Source: Acidobacteriota bacterium
Lineage (GTDB): Bacteria > Acidobacteriota > Terriglobia > Acidiferrales > UBA7541
NCBI GenBank assembly: GCA_013289715.1
Contig: JABCZJ010000021.1
Location: 1-64,000, forward strand
Direction of reading: 5' to 3'
Length of the DNA stretch: 64,000 nucleotides
Below are positions 20,599 through 29,279 of this stretch, in pieces. The first letter of the stretch is position 1, and each line of letters begins with the position of its first letter. The position numbers and the translations under genes are program-made. The notes below the pieces were generated by a model that saw only the letters and a list, made by a program, of their open reading frames with translations, searched no databases and was not told where the DNA came from.

Positions 20599-22299
20599 AT
20601 GCACGGCAGGTTTGCTGCAGCGGTCTTGATCCTGGTCATTCTTCTTGTCGCTGCGCGCGCAACTCGAGCGCAACGCCAATCGCCTGATACCGCGCCACAT
20701 CCCTGGTATCAGCACGCCGTGTTTTACGAAATCTATCCGCGCAGCTTCATGGATAGCAATGGCGACGGCATCGGCGATCTGAACGGCATCGCAGCAAAGC
20801 TCGATTACTTGAAAGCTCTCGGGGTGGACGCCATCTGGATCGCGCCGTGCTTCCCGTCACCGCAAGTGGATTTCGGCTACGATGTTTCCGACTACCAAAA
20901 TATTGATCCGATGTTCGGCACGCTCGACGATTTCGACCGTCTGCAAAAGTTAGGTGAAGCGCACGACATCAAGATCATTCTCGACTTCGTCGTGAACCAC
21001 ACTTCCGACCAGCATCCCTGGTTCCTCGATTCCCGTTCTTCGCGCAGCGCGCCGAAACGTGATTGGTACATCTGGCGCGAAGGCAAAAGTGGGAATCCGC
21101 CCAACAACTGGATCTCGAATTTCGGCGGCTCAGCGTGGCAGTGGGACAGCACGACCCAGCAGTATTATTACCATTATTTTTACGTGCAGCAACCCGACCT
21201 GAACTGGCGCAATCCGGCGGTCGTTGATGCCATGTATGGCACCACCGAGTGGTGGTACCAACGCGGCGTCGCCGGCTTCCGGCTCGACGCCGTGGATTCG
21301 CTCTACGAAGATCCTGCGCTACGCGACAATCCCGTGCTGCCCGGCACCAACGACTTCGGCGATCCCAAGATCGAAAACAAGTACACCCAGGCTTTACCCG
21401 AAGTGCACACGGCCCTGCAAGGCCTGCGTACCGTCGCCAACAAATACAACGCGGTCCTGATCGGCGAAACCTGGACGGACAACGTCGCGCAGCTGGAACC
21501 TTATTACGGCGCCGCGAACGACGAGTTGCAGATGCCGATGGACCTGCTGCTGACGAAACTGAAATTTTCCGCGCCGGTTTTCCGCGAGCACATTGATGCC
21601 GTCGAGGCCACAGGCGAGTGGCCCGTCTTCGTCATCGGAAATCACGACATCGTCCGTTCCTGGAATCGCTACGGCGATGGCCAGCACAACGATCAGGTCG
21701 CCAAAGACATGGCGGCGATGTTCCTCACCCTGCGCGGCACGCCCATCCTGTATTACGGCGATGAAATCGGCATGCAGAATAACGATCCCACGCGCCGCGA
21801 AGACGTGAAAGATCCCATCGGCCGCCTGGGATGGCCGAAAGAGAAAGGCCGCGATGGCGAGCGCACTCCGATGCAGTGGAACAGCGAACCGAATGCCGGA
21901 TTTACAACCGGTACGCCGTGGAACTCGATTCCGGAAACCTACAAGACTTACAACGTCGCGGATGAGCTAAAAGATCCGAACTCCATCCTGAACTGGTACA
22001 AGCAGCTGCTCGCTTTGCGCCGCTCCAACCTGGCGCTGCTCGATGGCGACTACTTCGGCTTGAATGAAAAGGATCCGAATGTATTGTCGTATCTGAGGAA
22101 GAGCGCAACCGATGCGCTGATTGTCATCATCAACATGTCCGCCGCACCGCAAACGGTAAACTTTAGACTTTCGAAACAACGCCTCAACGTAAAGTCAGCG
22201 AAGACTCTGCTCACCACCCAGCCGTCGCTGCAAAATAATTCCTCCGTCGCGCAAATCTCGCTCGAGCCCTTCGCCGTGTACATCGCGTCGCTAAAATAA
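20599..22299 (+). CDS. Exported GH13 alpha-glucosidase
   Basis: A 566-aa glycoside hydrolase family 13 protein with an N-terminal signal peptide (MHGRFAAAVLILVILLVAAR). Catalytic residues are visible: nucleophile Asp in VAGFRLDAVDS (about 229), acid/base Glu in VLIGETWTDN (about 288) and the third Asp in VIGNHDIVRS (about 347). The N-terminal VFYEIYPRSFMDSNGDGIGD is typical of oligo-1,6-glucosidase/alpha-glucosidase/trehalose synthase-like subfamilies. The export signal argues for extracytoplasmic breakdown of malto- or isomalto-oligosaccharides. ATG 20599 follows GGAGG; an in-frame ATG-type start at 20533 lacks it. Confidence 0.88.
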   Translation: MHGRFAAAVLILVILLVAARATRAQRQSPDTAPHPWYQHAVFYEIYPRSFMDSNGDGIGDLNGIAAKLDYLKALGVDAIWIAPCFPSPQVDFGYDVSDYQNIDPMFGTLDDFDRLQKLGEAHDIKIILDFVVNHTSDQHPWFLDSRSSRSAPKRDWYIWREGKSGNPPNNWISNFGGSAWQWDSTTQQYYYHYFYVQQPDLNWRNPAVVDAMYGTTEWWYQRGVAGFRLDAVDSLYEDPALRDNPVLPGTNDFGDPKIENKYTQALPEVHTALQGLRTVANKYNAVLIGETWTDNVAQLEPYYGAANDELQMPMDLLLTKLKFSAPVFREHIDAVEATGEWPVFVIGNHDIVRSWNRYGDGQHNDQVAKDMAAMFLTLRGTPILYYGDEIGMQNNDPTRREDVKDPIGRLGWPKEKGRDGERTPMQWNSEPNAGFTTGTPWNSIPETYKTYNVADELKDPNSILNWYKQLLALRRSNLALLDGDYFGLNEKDPNVLSYLRKSATDALIVIINMSAAPQTVNFRLSKQRLNVKSAKTLLTTQPSLQNNSSVAQISLEPFAVYIASLK

Positions 22300-22358
22300 T
22301 AGAGCGTACTTCGCACGCGCGACGGACGCCCGTCGCGACATGCCCGCCTGCGCACTCG

Positions 22359-23783
22359 GTGTACAATTCTCCTGCTGTGAATTTCCAAAATGAAAACGCC
22401 AGCCGCTCATCCTGCATCCATAATTTCTTGAGAATCTCTCTACCACGGGTCCTGCTCCTGTTGTTCGCCACAACCTGGGCCGCATCCCCGCAGGAAAATC
22501 AAACCACGCCGCAGCCGCCAACCGAGCCGTCGCAGGCATTGGTTGCGACGCCCACGTTTTACCGCGACGTCCTGCCCATCCTGCAGCAGCATTGCCAAAG
22601 CTGTCATCGCGCCGGCGAAATCGGTCCGATGCAGCTCATGTCCTACGCGCAAACGCGCCCCTTGGCGCGCGCCGTCGCCGATTCCGCTGCCAAACGCGAA
22701 ATGCCGCCCTGGTTCGCCGATCCCGCCGTCGGACATTTCTCGAACGATCCTTCACTGACGCAACAGGAAATTGACACGCTCGTTTCCTGGGTGAACGCGC
22801 AAGCGCCCGCCGGTGATCCGCACTCGGCGCCCCCGCCGCGCCCGTGGCCGGAAGGCTGGATGATTCCGCAACCGGACGCGATCGTGCGCATGCCCAAACC
22901 AGTCGCGCTTCCCGCGCACGGCGATATTGACTACACCTACGAGATCGTCCCGACCGGCTTCACCGAAGACAAATGGGTGCAGATGTCCGAAATTCAACCG
23001 TCCAGTCGCGCAAACGTGCATCACGCCGTCGTCTACGTTCGTCCGCCCAATTCCAATTGGCTGCGCCACGCGCCCATCGGCGTTCCCTTCACTGGCGCGG
23101 ACATGACCGACGAACAAGACCGCCAGGACGCGCACTTCACGCAAGCCGACATCTTGCTCGTGTATGCTCCCGGGAGTTCGCCGGACAGTTGGCCCGAAGG
23201 CACGGCGAAATTCGTCCCGGCCGGCTCCAGCCTGGTATTTCAAATGCACTACATGGCGCACGGCCACGCCACCAGCGATCAATCCAGCATCGGCATCATT
23301 TTCGCCAATCACCCGCCGCAACAACGCGTGCTGACACTGCAACTAACCAACGATCGCTTCGTTATCCCGCCGGGCGTAAACGATTATCGAGTCGAAGTCC
23401 ACGGTTCGCTGCCGAACGACGCGGTGCTGCTAAGTTTTTTCCCGCACATGCACCTGCGCGGAAAACGTTTCGAATACAATATTTTGCGCCCAAACAAATC
23501 CGCCAAGCCTCTGCTGCGCGTAAACTACAATTTTTACTGGCAACTGAGCTACCGCCTCGCCGAGCCGCTCGCGTTGCCCGCCGGCACCGTGCTGCAAGCT
23601 GTCGCCTGGTACGACAACTCCAAAAATAATCCGCACAATCCCGATCCTGACGCCGCTGTCCGCTGGGGCGATCAAACCTACGATGAAATGATGGTCGGCT
23701 TCTTCGACGTAGCAGTCCGCGCCGATCTGGACAAGCCCCACTACTTCCTCCGCTCCAGCGATCCCCCGGCGCCACAGCGTTGA
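22359..23783 (+). CDS. Cytochrome c / copper type II ascorbate-dependent monooxygenase-like fusion
   Basis: A 474-aa exported protein. After a signal region (LRISLPRVLLLLFATTWA) comes a c-type heme site CQSCHRAG (about 79-86) and then a peptidylglycine-monooxygenase-like C-terminal part with candidate copper ligands: HH in ANVHHAVVYV, His in FQMHYMAHG, HxH in FPHMHLRGK and Met in YDEMMVGFF. This is the ligand pattern of the two copper sites in PHM enzymes, so electrons might reach copper via the heme. The start is uncertain: GTG 22359, GTG 22377 or a TTG just before the hydrophobic segment; none has a clear ribosome-binding site. Substrate unknown. Confidence 0.78.
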   Translation: MYNSPAVNFQNENASRSSCIHNFLRISLPRVLLLLFATTWAASPQENQTTPQPPTEPSQALVATPTFYRDVLPILQQHCQSCHRAGEIGPMQLMSYAQTRPLARAVADSAAKREMPPWFADPAVGHFSNDPSLTQQEIDTLVSWVNAQAPAGDPHSAPPPRPWPEGWMIPQPDAIVRMPKPVALPAHGDIDYTYEIVPTGFTEDKWVQMSEIQPSSRANVHHAVVYVRPPNSNWLRHAPIGVPFTGADMTDEQDRQDAHFTQADILLVYAPGSSPDSWPEGTAKFVPAGSSLVFQMHYMAHGHATSDQSSIGIIFANHPPQQRVLTLQLTNDRFVIPPGVNDYRVEVHGSLPNDAVLLSFFPHMHLRGKRFEYNILRPNKSAKPLLRVNYNFYWQLSYRLAEPLALPAGTVLQAVAWYDNSKNNPHNPDPDAAVRWGDQTYDEMMVGFFDVAVRADLDKPHYFLRSSDPPAPQR

Positions 23784-23954
23784 CGTCGCCAAAACAACCT
23801 ACGCAGCGCGACGCCCACCGCAAGAATTTCTTCAACGTTGACATTCCCGCCGTAAGCAGCGGAATATGGCTGCTGGAACCGCCCGGTAGCCCAGCGGCCT
23901 TGACGAAACCTAACTTCCCCGTCGCGCATCTCATTACACAGGAGGGCTCAAGTC

Positions 23955-25148
23955 ATGCAGCTGGTCCGGAGCCTCACGAACATGAACGTCTTCAAGCGTA
24001 TAGCAGCCAGCTCTAATATTCGTTCGCTTTCAGCCCGGCAAATTCTCGCCTGCCTGCTGGCATTATCGCTGTTGCTTCCGGTGTTGCCGCAAACTGTGTC
24101 CGCCGCCCAGGACGATGCGCAGGCCCAGGCGCAACCCTCGCAAGCGCCGCCCTACACGCAGCAAACACCAGAGCAGTTGCAGCAGCTCGTAGCACCCATC
24201 GCGCTCTACCCGGATTCGCTCGTGGCGCAGGTTCTCGCGGCGGCTACTTTTCCCGCCGAGATCGTCGAAGCCGACCGCTGGGTGCAATCCAATCCCGATC
24301 TGAAGGGCGACGCGCTCGCGAAGGCTGTGGACCAGCAATCCTGGGACCCCAGCGTGAAGGCCCTCTGCGCGTTTCCCACCGTGCTGGGAAACATGGACAA
24401 AAATATCTCCTGGACCTCGTCTCTGGGCGACGCCTACTACAACCAGGAACAGAACGTAATGGACGCGATTCAGGTGATGCGGCAGAAAGCGCAGCAAGCC
24501 GGCAATTTGAAGGACACGCCGCAGCAGACCGTCCAGACGCAAGGCTCAGACATCGTCATACAGCCCGCTTCACCGGACGTTGTATACGTCCCTGCGTATG
24601 ACCCCTGGCTGGTTTATGGATATCCCGTCGTAGCCTGGCCTGGTTGGTATCCGTATCCCGGAATCTGGTTCGGCGGCCCGTCTATTTATTGGGGAGGAAT
24701 CGGTTTCGGTATCGGTTTCTGGGGCGGGTACGGATGGGGTTGGGGCCACTGGGGCGTCGGCTGGGGCGGTCGCGGCGTAATCTACAACAATAATCGCTAC
24801 TACTCCCGCAGCAATACCTTTTACAACCGAAACAATTACTACCGTGCGGGAGGTGAACGCGGTGTCGCGAACAACGTGCAACGCGGCGGCGGGAACAACG
24901 TGCAACGCGGCGCCGGGAATGTCTACAACAATCCCGGCGGCCGGGACACTCCTTTTCACGGAAATAATCAGGCCGCGCGGGGATTCGATCAAGGCCGCGG
25001 TCAGACCGGCACCCGCTCCAGCGGCTTCAGCGGCTATGACCATGGCGGCGAGGCGCGCAGTTATTCTTCGCGCGGCAGTGCCAGCTTCGGTGGCGGTGGT
25101 GGCGGATTCCACGGCGGTGGCGGCGGTCACGGCGGCGGCCATCGCTAA
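23955..25148 (+). CDS. DUF3300 exported protein with Gly-rich tail
   Basis: A 397-aa protein with an N-terminal signal (ILACLLALSLLLPVLPQTVSA), a DUF3300 domain (about 75-230: IALYPDSLVAQVLAAATFP, VVYVPAYDPWLVYG) and a C-terminal region very rich in Gly, Tyr, Trp, Asn and Arg that ends in GGHGGGHR. ATG follows AGGAGG with good spacing. DUF3300 proteins are envelope proteins of unknown function; they commonly sit beside DUF2950, as here. The glycine tail suggests an unstructured or surface-exposed segment. Confidence 0.85.
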   Translation: MQLVRSLTNMNVFKRIAASSNIRSLSARQILACLLALSLLLPVLPQTVSAAQDDAQAQAQPSQAPPYTQQTPEQLQQLVAPIALYPDSLVAQVLAAATFPAEIVEADRWVQSNPDLKGDALAKAVDQQSWDPSVKALCAFPTVLGNMDKNISWTSSLGDAYYNQEQNVMDAIQVMRQKAQQAGNLKDTPQQTVQTQGSDIVIQPASPDVVYVPAYDPWLVYGYPVVAWPGWYPYPGIWFGGPSIYWGGIGFGIGFWGGYGWGWGHWGVGWGGRGVIYNNNRYYSRSNTFYNRNNYYRAGGERGVANNVQRGGGNNVQRGAGNVYNNPGGRDTPFHGNNQAARGFDQGRGQTGTRSSGFSGYDHGGEARSYSSRGSASFGGGGGGFHGGGGGHGGGHR

Positions 25149-25169
25149 TCAAATTCCTAAAATGTTCCT

Positions 25170-25192
25170 ACTGTTAAAACATTCGTAACAGT
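25170..25192. promoter_or_regulatory. Inverted repeat between DUF3300 and DUF2950 genes
   Basis: ACTGTTA (25170-25176) and TAACAGT (25186-25192) are separated by 9 bases within the 100-bp gap. There is no following T run, so it is more likely an operator or processing hairpin than a terminator. Confidence 0.35.
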
Positions 25193-25248
25193 TCGCGAAG
25201 GAAAGTAGCGGGGCATTCGCGCGACTTATTAAAACGGAGAACAGACCT

Positions 25249-26226
25249 ATGCGGCAAACGAACCTGAATTTTGCAGCTCGGCAGTGGGGCAATCTTCGAA
25301 AATTCGCAGCAGTCGCTATCCTCTTCCTGGGCTCAATGCCCGCCATCTCCCAGGCGCAGCAGCAGGGCCAGAAAACCTTCGCATCCGCCGAAGAAGCCGG
25401 CAATGCGCTCTTCAACGCGACGCAGAGCAACGATGAAAAGGCCATGCTCGATATCTTCGGCCCGGACGGCAAACAGGTCGTTTATTCCGGCGACGACGTC
25501 CAGGACAAGGAGATGCACGCCAACTTCGCGAAAAAGTATGAGCAAATGCATCGCCTGGTGAACGAACCCGACGGCACCACCACGCTATACATCGGCGCGG
25601 AGAATTGGCCTGCGCCCATTCCGCTGGTGCACAAGGGTAACGTGTGGTATTTCGACACCGAAGCCGGAACCAAGGAAATTCTCTACCGCCGCGTCGGCCG
25701 CAACGAAGTCACAACTATCCGCGTCTGCCAGGAACTCGTAGCGGCGCAGAAGGATTACTACTCGCAGAGTCACGACGCCTACGCGCAGAAATTCTTTAGC
25801 ACCGAAGGACAGCACGACGGTCTCTACTGGAAAGCAGCGGCGGGCACTGCGCAAAGCCCGATCGGTCCACTCATCGCCTCCGCCGTGGCCGAAGGTTACG
25901 AAAACATTCCCGAAGGCGGACCCACCCCGTTCCACGGCTACTACTTCCACATCCTCTACGCCCAGGGACACCATGCCCCCGGCGGCTCGAAAAACTATAT
26001 CGCCGCCGGCAAAATGAAGGGCGGCTTCGCGTTCGTGGCTTATCCCGCGGAATACCGCTCATCTGGCGTGATGACTTTCATCGTCGGCAGCAACGGTGTC
26101 GTATACGAGAAGGATCTGGGCAAGAACACCGAATCCATCGTCAAAGCCATGAAGAAATTCGATCCCGATTCCAGCTGGCACAAAACCGAAGTCCCCCAGG
26201 AACAATCCGCCAGCGAACAAAAGTAA
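25249..26226 (+). CDS. DUF2950 exported protein
   Basis: A 325-aa protein with a signal peptide (FAAVAILFLGSMPAISQA) and the DUF2950 pattern: FASAEEAGNALFNATQSND near the N-terminus, WYFDTEAGTKEILYRRVGRNE (about 130-150), and the C-terminal GGFAFVAYPAEYRSSGVMTF. It follows the DUF3300 gene by 100 bp on the same strand and the pair is probably functionally linked. The molecular role is not known; the location is periplasmic or outer-membrane-associated. Confidence 0.87.
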   Translation: MRQTNLNFAARQWGNLRKFAAVAILFLGSMPAISQAQQQGQKTFASAEEAGNALFNATQSNDEKAMLDIFGPDGKQVVYSGDDVQDKEMHANFAKKYEQMHRLVNEPDGTTTLYIGAENWPAPIPLVHKGNVWYFDTEAGTKEILYRRVGRNEVTTIRVCQELVAAQKDYYSQSHDAYAQKFFSTEGQHDGLYWKAAAGTAQSPIGPLIASAVAEGYENIPEGGPTPFHGYYFHILYAQGHHAPGGSKNYIAAGKMKGGFAFVAYPAEYRSSGVMTFIVGSNGVVYEKDLGKNTESIVKAMKKFDPDSSWHKTEVPQEQSASEQK

Positions 26227-26281
26227 GTGGCTCGCCGCGCGATACGACATACCAACGCACGCGATCCCGTATCGTAAAGAC

Positions 26282-28048
26282 CTACGGCCGTGCGGCAGGG
26301 ACTTGCGCGCGCAGGGCCATGGCTCTTGCTTCGAGAATGCCTGCGTCCGTCGGCCGATTCACTTTGCGCAGTAATCCCGCGGTGTTTTCCAGACTTTCCG
26401 CGACCCCCAGCCATTGCACCGACCCAGGACTGTTACTGTTCATCCGATCCATCATCTCGATCAGCCACGCGGCAAACGATTCCGGGCCGGAGTAATCGCC
26501 GTGGTCGCGCATGCTCTGCGCGCGCGCCGCCACATTCTTCGCTTCCTCCGTTCGTCCCTTCAGACGCACGATCGTCGCATAGTCTGTCAGTGAATCGGCA
26601 GCCTGGCTGTAAGCAACTCCAAAACCCTGCTGTAAGGCGACGGCTTCCAGTCCCACCAGGCCCCACTTCATGTTTGCGATGTCCTCATCTTTCATCTGCG
26701 CAGCCTGTTGCTTCAGACGCAGTTCCCGCGCCTGGCTATCGACCGCCGCCGCTTCCGCCTCGCGGTTCAATTTACGCAAGAAGGCCGCATAGTTTTGCCG
26801 GGCGATGATCGCCGCATCAGGTTGTGCGCTCTGGTCCCAGAACCCGATGCGTCGCAGGTAGTACGGTTCTGCTTCCGCAAACTTGCCCTGCGCTTCGTCG
26901 AGCCTGATCAGCTCATCGAAAATCATGGCGATCCGCACACTCTGCGGTTTGTCGTTCTTTTCGGTAACGGCCAGCACTCGCTGGTAGGTCTGCTCCGCCT
27001 GCGAATATTTCTTTTCCTCGTCATAGAGCCGCGCGAGCCGCCCGAGCGGCTCCATCATTTCGGCATCCTCAGCCCCGCGAGCATCCTGAATCACCAGCAC
27101 CGCGCGCAACGCCGAGTCCTCCGCCTCCACATTTTTTCCCTGGATGTGCTGCACGCGGCTCAGCGCATCGTATAACCCGGAAACCTGAAAATCTCTATCC
27201 GGGCGTTCCTGCACCCGCGCGCTGCTCACAATGCGCTGGTAAGTTTGCTCCGCATCCGCATACTGCCGCGCCGCCTCCTGTGCCCCGGCTAATAGGCACC
27301 GCTCTGTGAACACGTTTGGATTGTCGGGTCCCAAAATCACTTCCTTGATCGCCACCTCCCGCGCAAAAAGAGGCACGGCCTCAGAGTCTCGGCCGGACAT
27401 CGAATACACCCGCGCGAAATTTCCCAGCACCGTGGCCAGCTGAGGATCTTTCGGCCCATTCGCTTTTTCCAGAATGGCAATCGCGCGCTTGTAATACTCC
27501 TCCATCTCACCGTACTTCGCGTATTGGAACTGCATCTGGTACAAGCTGGCGATCCCGGCGAGCGTAACGCCGATATCCGGATCGTTAGCTGGCAGCGCCT
27601 TCTGTTGAATCTCGAGCGCGCGCTCTGCAAAGTTCTGCGCTGCAGCGAGTTTTCCGGCCTTCATGTAAACCGATGCAAGCGTATCCAAAGCATTGGCGAC
27701 CTTGCGCGGATCCGGCGGAGTAGCGGCCTCCAGGATCTTTAGGGCGCGCTGCGCCAGCGGCTCGGCCGCGGCAAAATTATCCTGTGCGCTGCGGATGGAC
27801 GCCAGATCGTCCAGGCTGACCGCGACGCGTGAATCGTTCGGTCCCCACGCTTCTTCCGCGGTCTGTAACATTTCTTCGGCGATGGGCAGCACCTCCGCGT
27901 ATTTCTCCCGCGTGTAGAGATTTTTCACCCGCGTGTTAAGCGTTTCCCAATGCGATTCCTGTGCCAGCACAGGCATCGTCGCGCAGAACGCCAGCAGGCA
28001 CAGCGGGAGTAATCGAGACACGCGCACCGAACCAGGAAGGCTCTTCAT
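26282..28048 (-). CDS. Exported TPR-repeat protein
   Basis: A 588-aa protein with a signal peptide (LLPLCLLAFCATMPVLA) followed by at least eight tetratricopeptide repeats of the kinesin-light-chain type, seen as recurrent A-x-x-x-x-x-RAL-I-E and YE/YD-E-K-KY-x-QAEQTYQRV units (about 45-470). The start at 28048 places the signal at the N-terminus; an in-frame ATG at 28120, 3 bases after the upstream stop, would add 24 residues and cannot be excluded. It is the last of three same-strand genes with two small membrane proteins. Likely a periplasmic protein-protein scaffold. Confidence 0.82.
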   Translation of the reverse strand: MKSLPGSVRVSRLLPLCLLAFCATMPVLAQESHWETLNTRVKNLYTREKYAEVLPIAEEMLQTAEEAWGPNDSRVAVSLDDLASIRSAQDNFAAAEPLAQRALKILEAATPPDPRKVANALDTLASVYMKAGKLAAAQNFAERALEIQQKALPANDPDIGVTLAGIASLYQMQFQYAKYGEMEEYYKRAIAILEKANGPKDPQLATVLGNFARVYSMSGRDSEAVPLFAREVAIKEVILGPDNPNVFTERCLLAGAQEAARQYADAEQTYQRIVSSARVQERPDRDFQVSGLYDALSRVQHIQGKNVEAEDSALRAVLVIQDARGAEDAEMMEPLGRLARLYDEEKKYSQAEQTYQRVLAVTEKNDKPQSVRIAMIFDELIRLDEAQGKFAEAEPYYLRRIGFWDQSAQPDAAIIARQNYAAFLRKLNREAEAAAVDSQARELRLKQQAAQMKDEDIANMKWGLVGLEAVALQQGFGVAYSQAADSLTDYATIVRLKGRTEEAKNVAARAQSMRDHGDYSGPESFAAWLIEMMDRMNSNSPGSVQWLGVAESLENTAGLLRKVNRPTDAGILEARAMALRAQVPAARP

Positions 28049-28123
28049 CGTGCGTTGCGCAACGCCGGCGGACGAATTTTGTGAAGCCGTCTGCGAGTTG
28101 ATGAAGGAAAAGAAAGGCATGAG

Positions 28124-28612
28124 CTATCGCGAATGCGGAAGCTTGGCTTTGCTCGCGGCGAGATTCCAGATAAATGCGCCCACCGCCAAAATCAGAAACG
28201 CGCCCACCCCACCGAAATCCTGCATCGTAAGCTCCGCCGGGGTCGGGCTGGCCGTGGTCGCGGCCCAACCCAAATACACGCGAACCGTTTCCAGCACCGC
28301 AAAAAGCGTGCACACAAAATGAATCCGCGTCGGCGATTGTTCGAATACGCGCCTAGCCGTGAGCTCAAGCCCCGCGTACATTAGCGCAAACAGCGCGAAC
28401 GGCGCTGCCACCATCAGCCACAAAGCCGCAATCTGCACCTGCTGGATCTGTCCCTCTCGCATTACGGGCAAGCGCGACTTCAGAACTCCCGCCATAAGCA
28501 GAATCGTTTCGATCACCACGAAAAACGCCGCCGCGATTCCGAAGAGCCGCGCGGGCGAGCTCGGCCAGCCGAATATTTCAGCGGGTTTATCCGCAGCCGC
28601 CAGTGGTGTCAT
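28124..28612 (-). CDS. Small polytopic membrane protein, unknown
   Basis: A 162-aa protein with four hydrophobic segments (AAAFFVVIETILLMAGV; IAALWLMVAAPFALFALMYAG; HFVCTLFAVLETVRVYLGW; GAFLILAVGAFIWNLA). The ATG overlaps the stop of the preceding gene as ATGA, so the two membrane proteins are translationally coupled and probably interact. I recognise no family. Confidence 0.7.
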   Translation of the reverse strand: MTPLAAADKPAEIFGWPSSPARLFGIAAAFFVVIETILLMAGVLKSRLPVMREGQIQQVQIAALWLMVAAPFALFALMYAGLELTARRVFEQSPTRIHFVCTLFAVLETVRVYLGWAATTASPTPAELTMQDFGGVGAFLILAVGAFIWNLAASKAKLPHSR

Positions 28613-29049
28613 CGCGCGCTTCCCTCCCGGACATAACTCCAGATCACATTCCCCAAGAAGATCACGTGCCCAAAAATATAAATCGCCAGCAGCGCGTTCT
28701 CCGTAAAGGCCGGGTTCGAAGGCGTCGTAAGTCCCCTGCCGTTCGCGTAATAAATTCCCCACAAACCGCTCAGTAGCAACAGAAAGCAACCCAACGACTG
28801 GACGTACCCCAGCGTCACGTTAAGGTCGTGCTTGGTGAGTCCCTGCACCAGCTGATATTCCGCGAAGAAAAGTGCGAAGGCCACCAGCGAGAAGAAAAAG
28901 AAAATCGCCAAATCGTGCAGCCACGGTAGCCGCACATAGCCAGGCCGCATGCGGCTGGCCTGCGCGATGATCGCAGCTCCCCAGCCGACCAAACAGAAAT
29001 TAATGACGATGCGCAGCACCGCCTTGGGAGCGGGCATTGGAAGAGACAT
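28609..29049 (-). CDS. Small polytopic membrane protein, unknown
   Basis: A 146-aa protein with four predicted membrane spans (VLRIVINFCLVGWGAAII; LAIFFFFSLVAFALFFAEY; VQSLGCFLLLLSGLWGIYY; LLAIYIFGHVIFLGNVIW). ATG 29049 is chosen because GAGGGG lies about 10 bases upstream; an ATG 18 bases earlier is less well placed. First gene of the unit that continues with 28124-28612 and the TPR protein. Confidence 0.7.
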   Translation of the reverse strand: MSLPMPAPKAVLRIVINFCLVGWGAAIIAQASRMRPGYVRLPWLHDLAIFFFFSLVAFALFFAEYQLVQGLTKHDLNVTLGYVQSLGCFLLLLSGLWGIYYANGRGLTTPSNPAFTENALLAIYIFGHVIFLGNVIWSYVREGSAR

Positions 29050-29185
29050 GTCGGGCTGACCCCTCATCCGACTTTATCTTCCAAAGTTACCATCCGCGCG
29101 TTTCCATAAGCGCGCAGATCCCGCGCACGATGCCGAATCATTAACGTCGCAGCGTAATCTCACGGCTCGTTGAGACATACCTCGC

Positions 29186-29271
29186 GAGTCACCCCGAACG
29201 GAGTCCTGCGCTTTTTCTTTCGCGCCGTAGTTCGGCGGGCGCGGGACGCAGCGAGGGATCTGCTTTCCCCC
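29186..29271. repeat. Intergenic repeat, CATCCCGAAC...GGGATCTGCTTT family, copy 1
   Basis: The stretch shares with 43324-43411 the blocks GCGCTTTTTCTTTC, GGGCGCGGGACGCAGC and GGGATCTGCTTTC, in the same order and with a variable middle hairpin. It lies upstream of the membrane-protein operon and downstream of the aminotransferase gene. Related repeats are common between genes of acidobacteria; the function is unknown. Confidence 0.65.
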
Positions 29272-29279
29272 GCCGCCGA

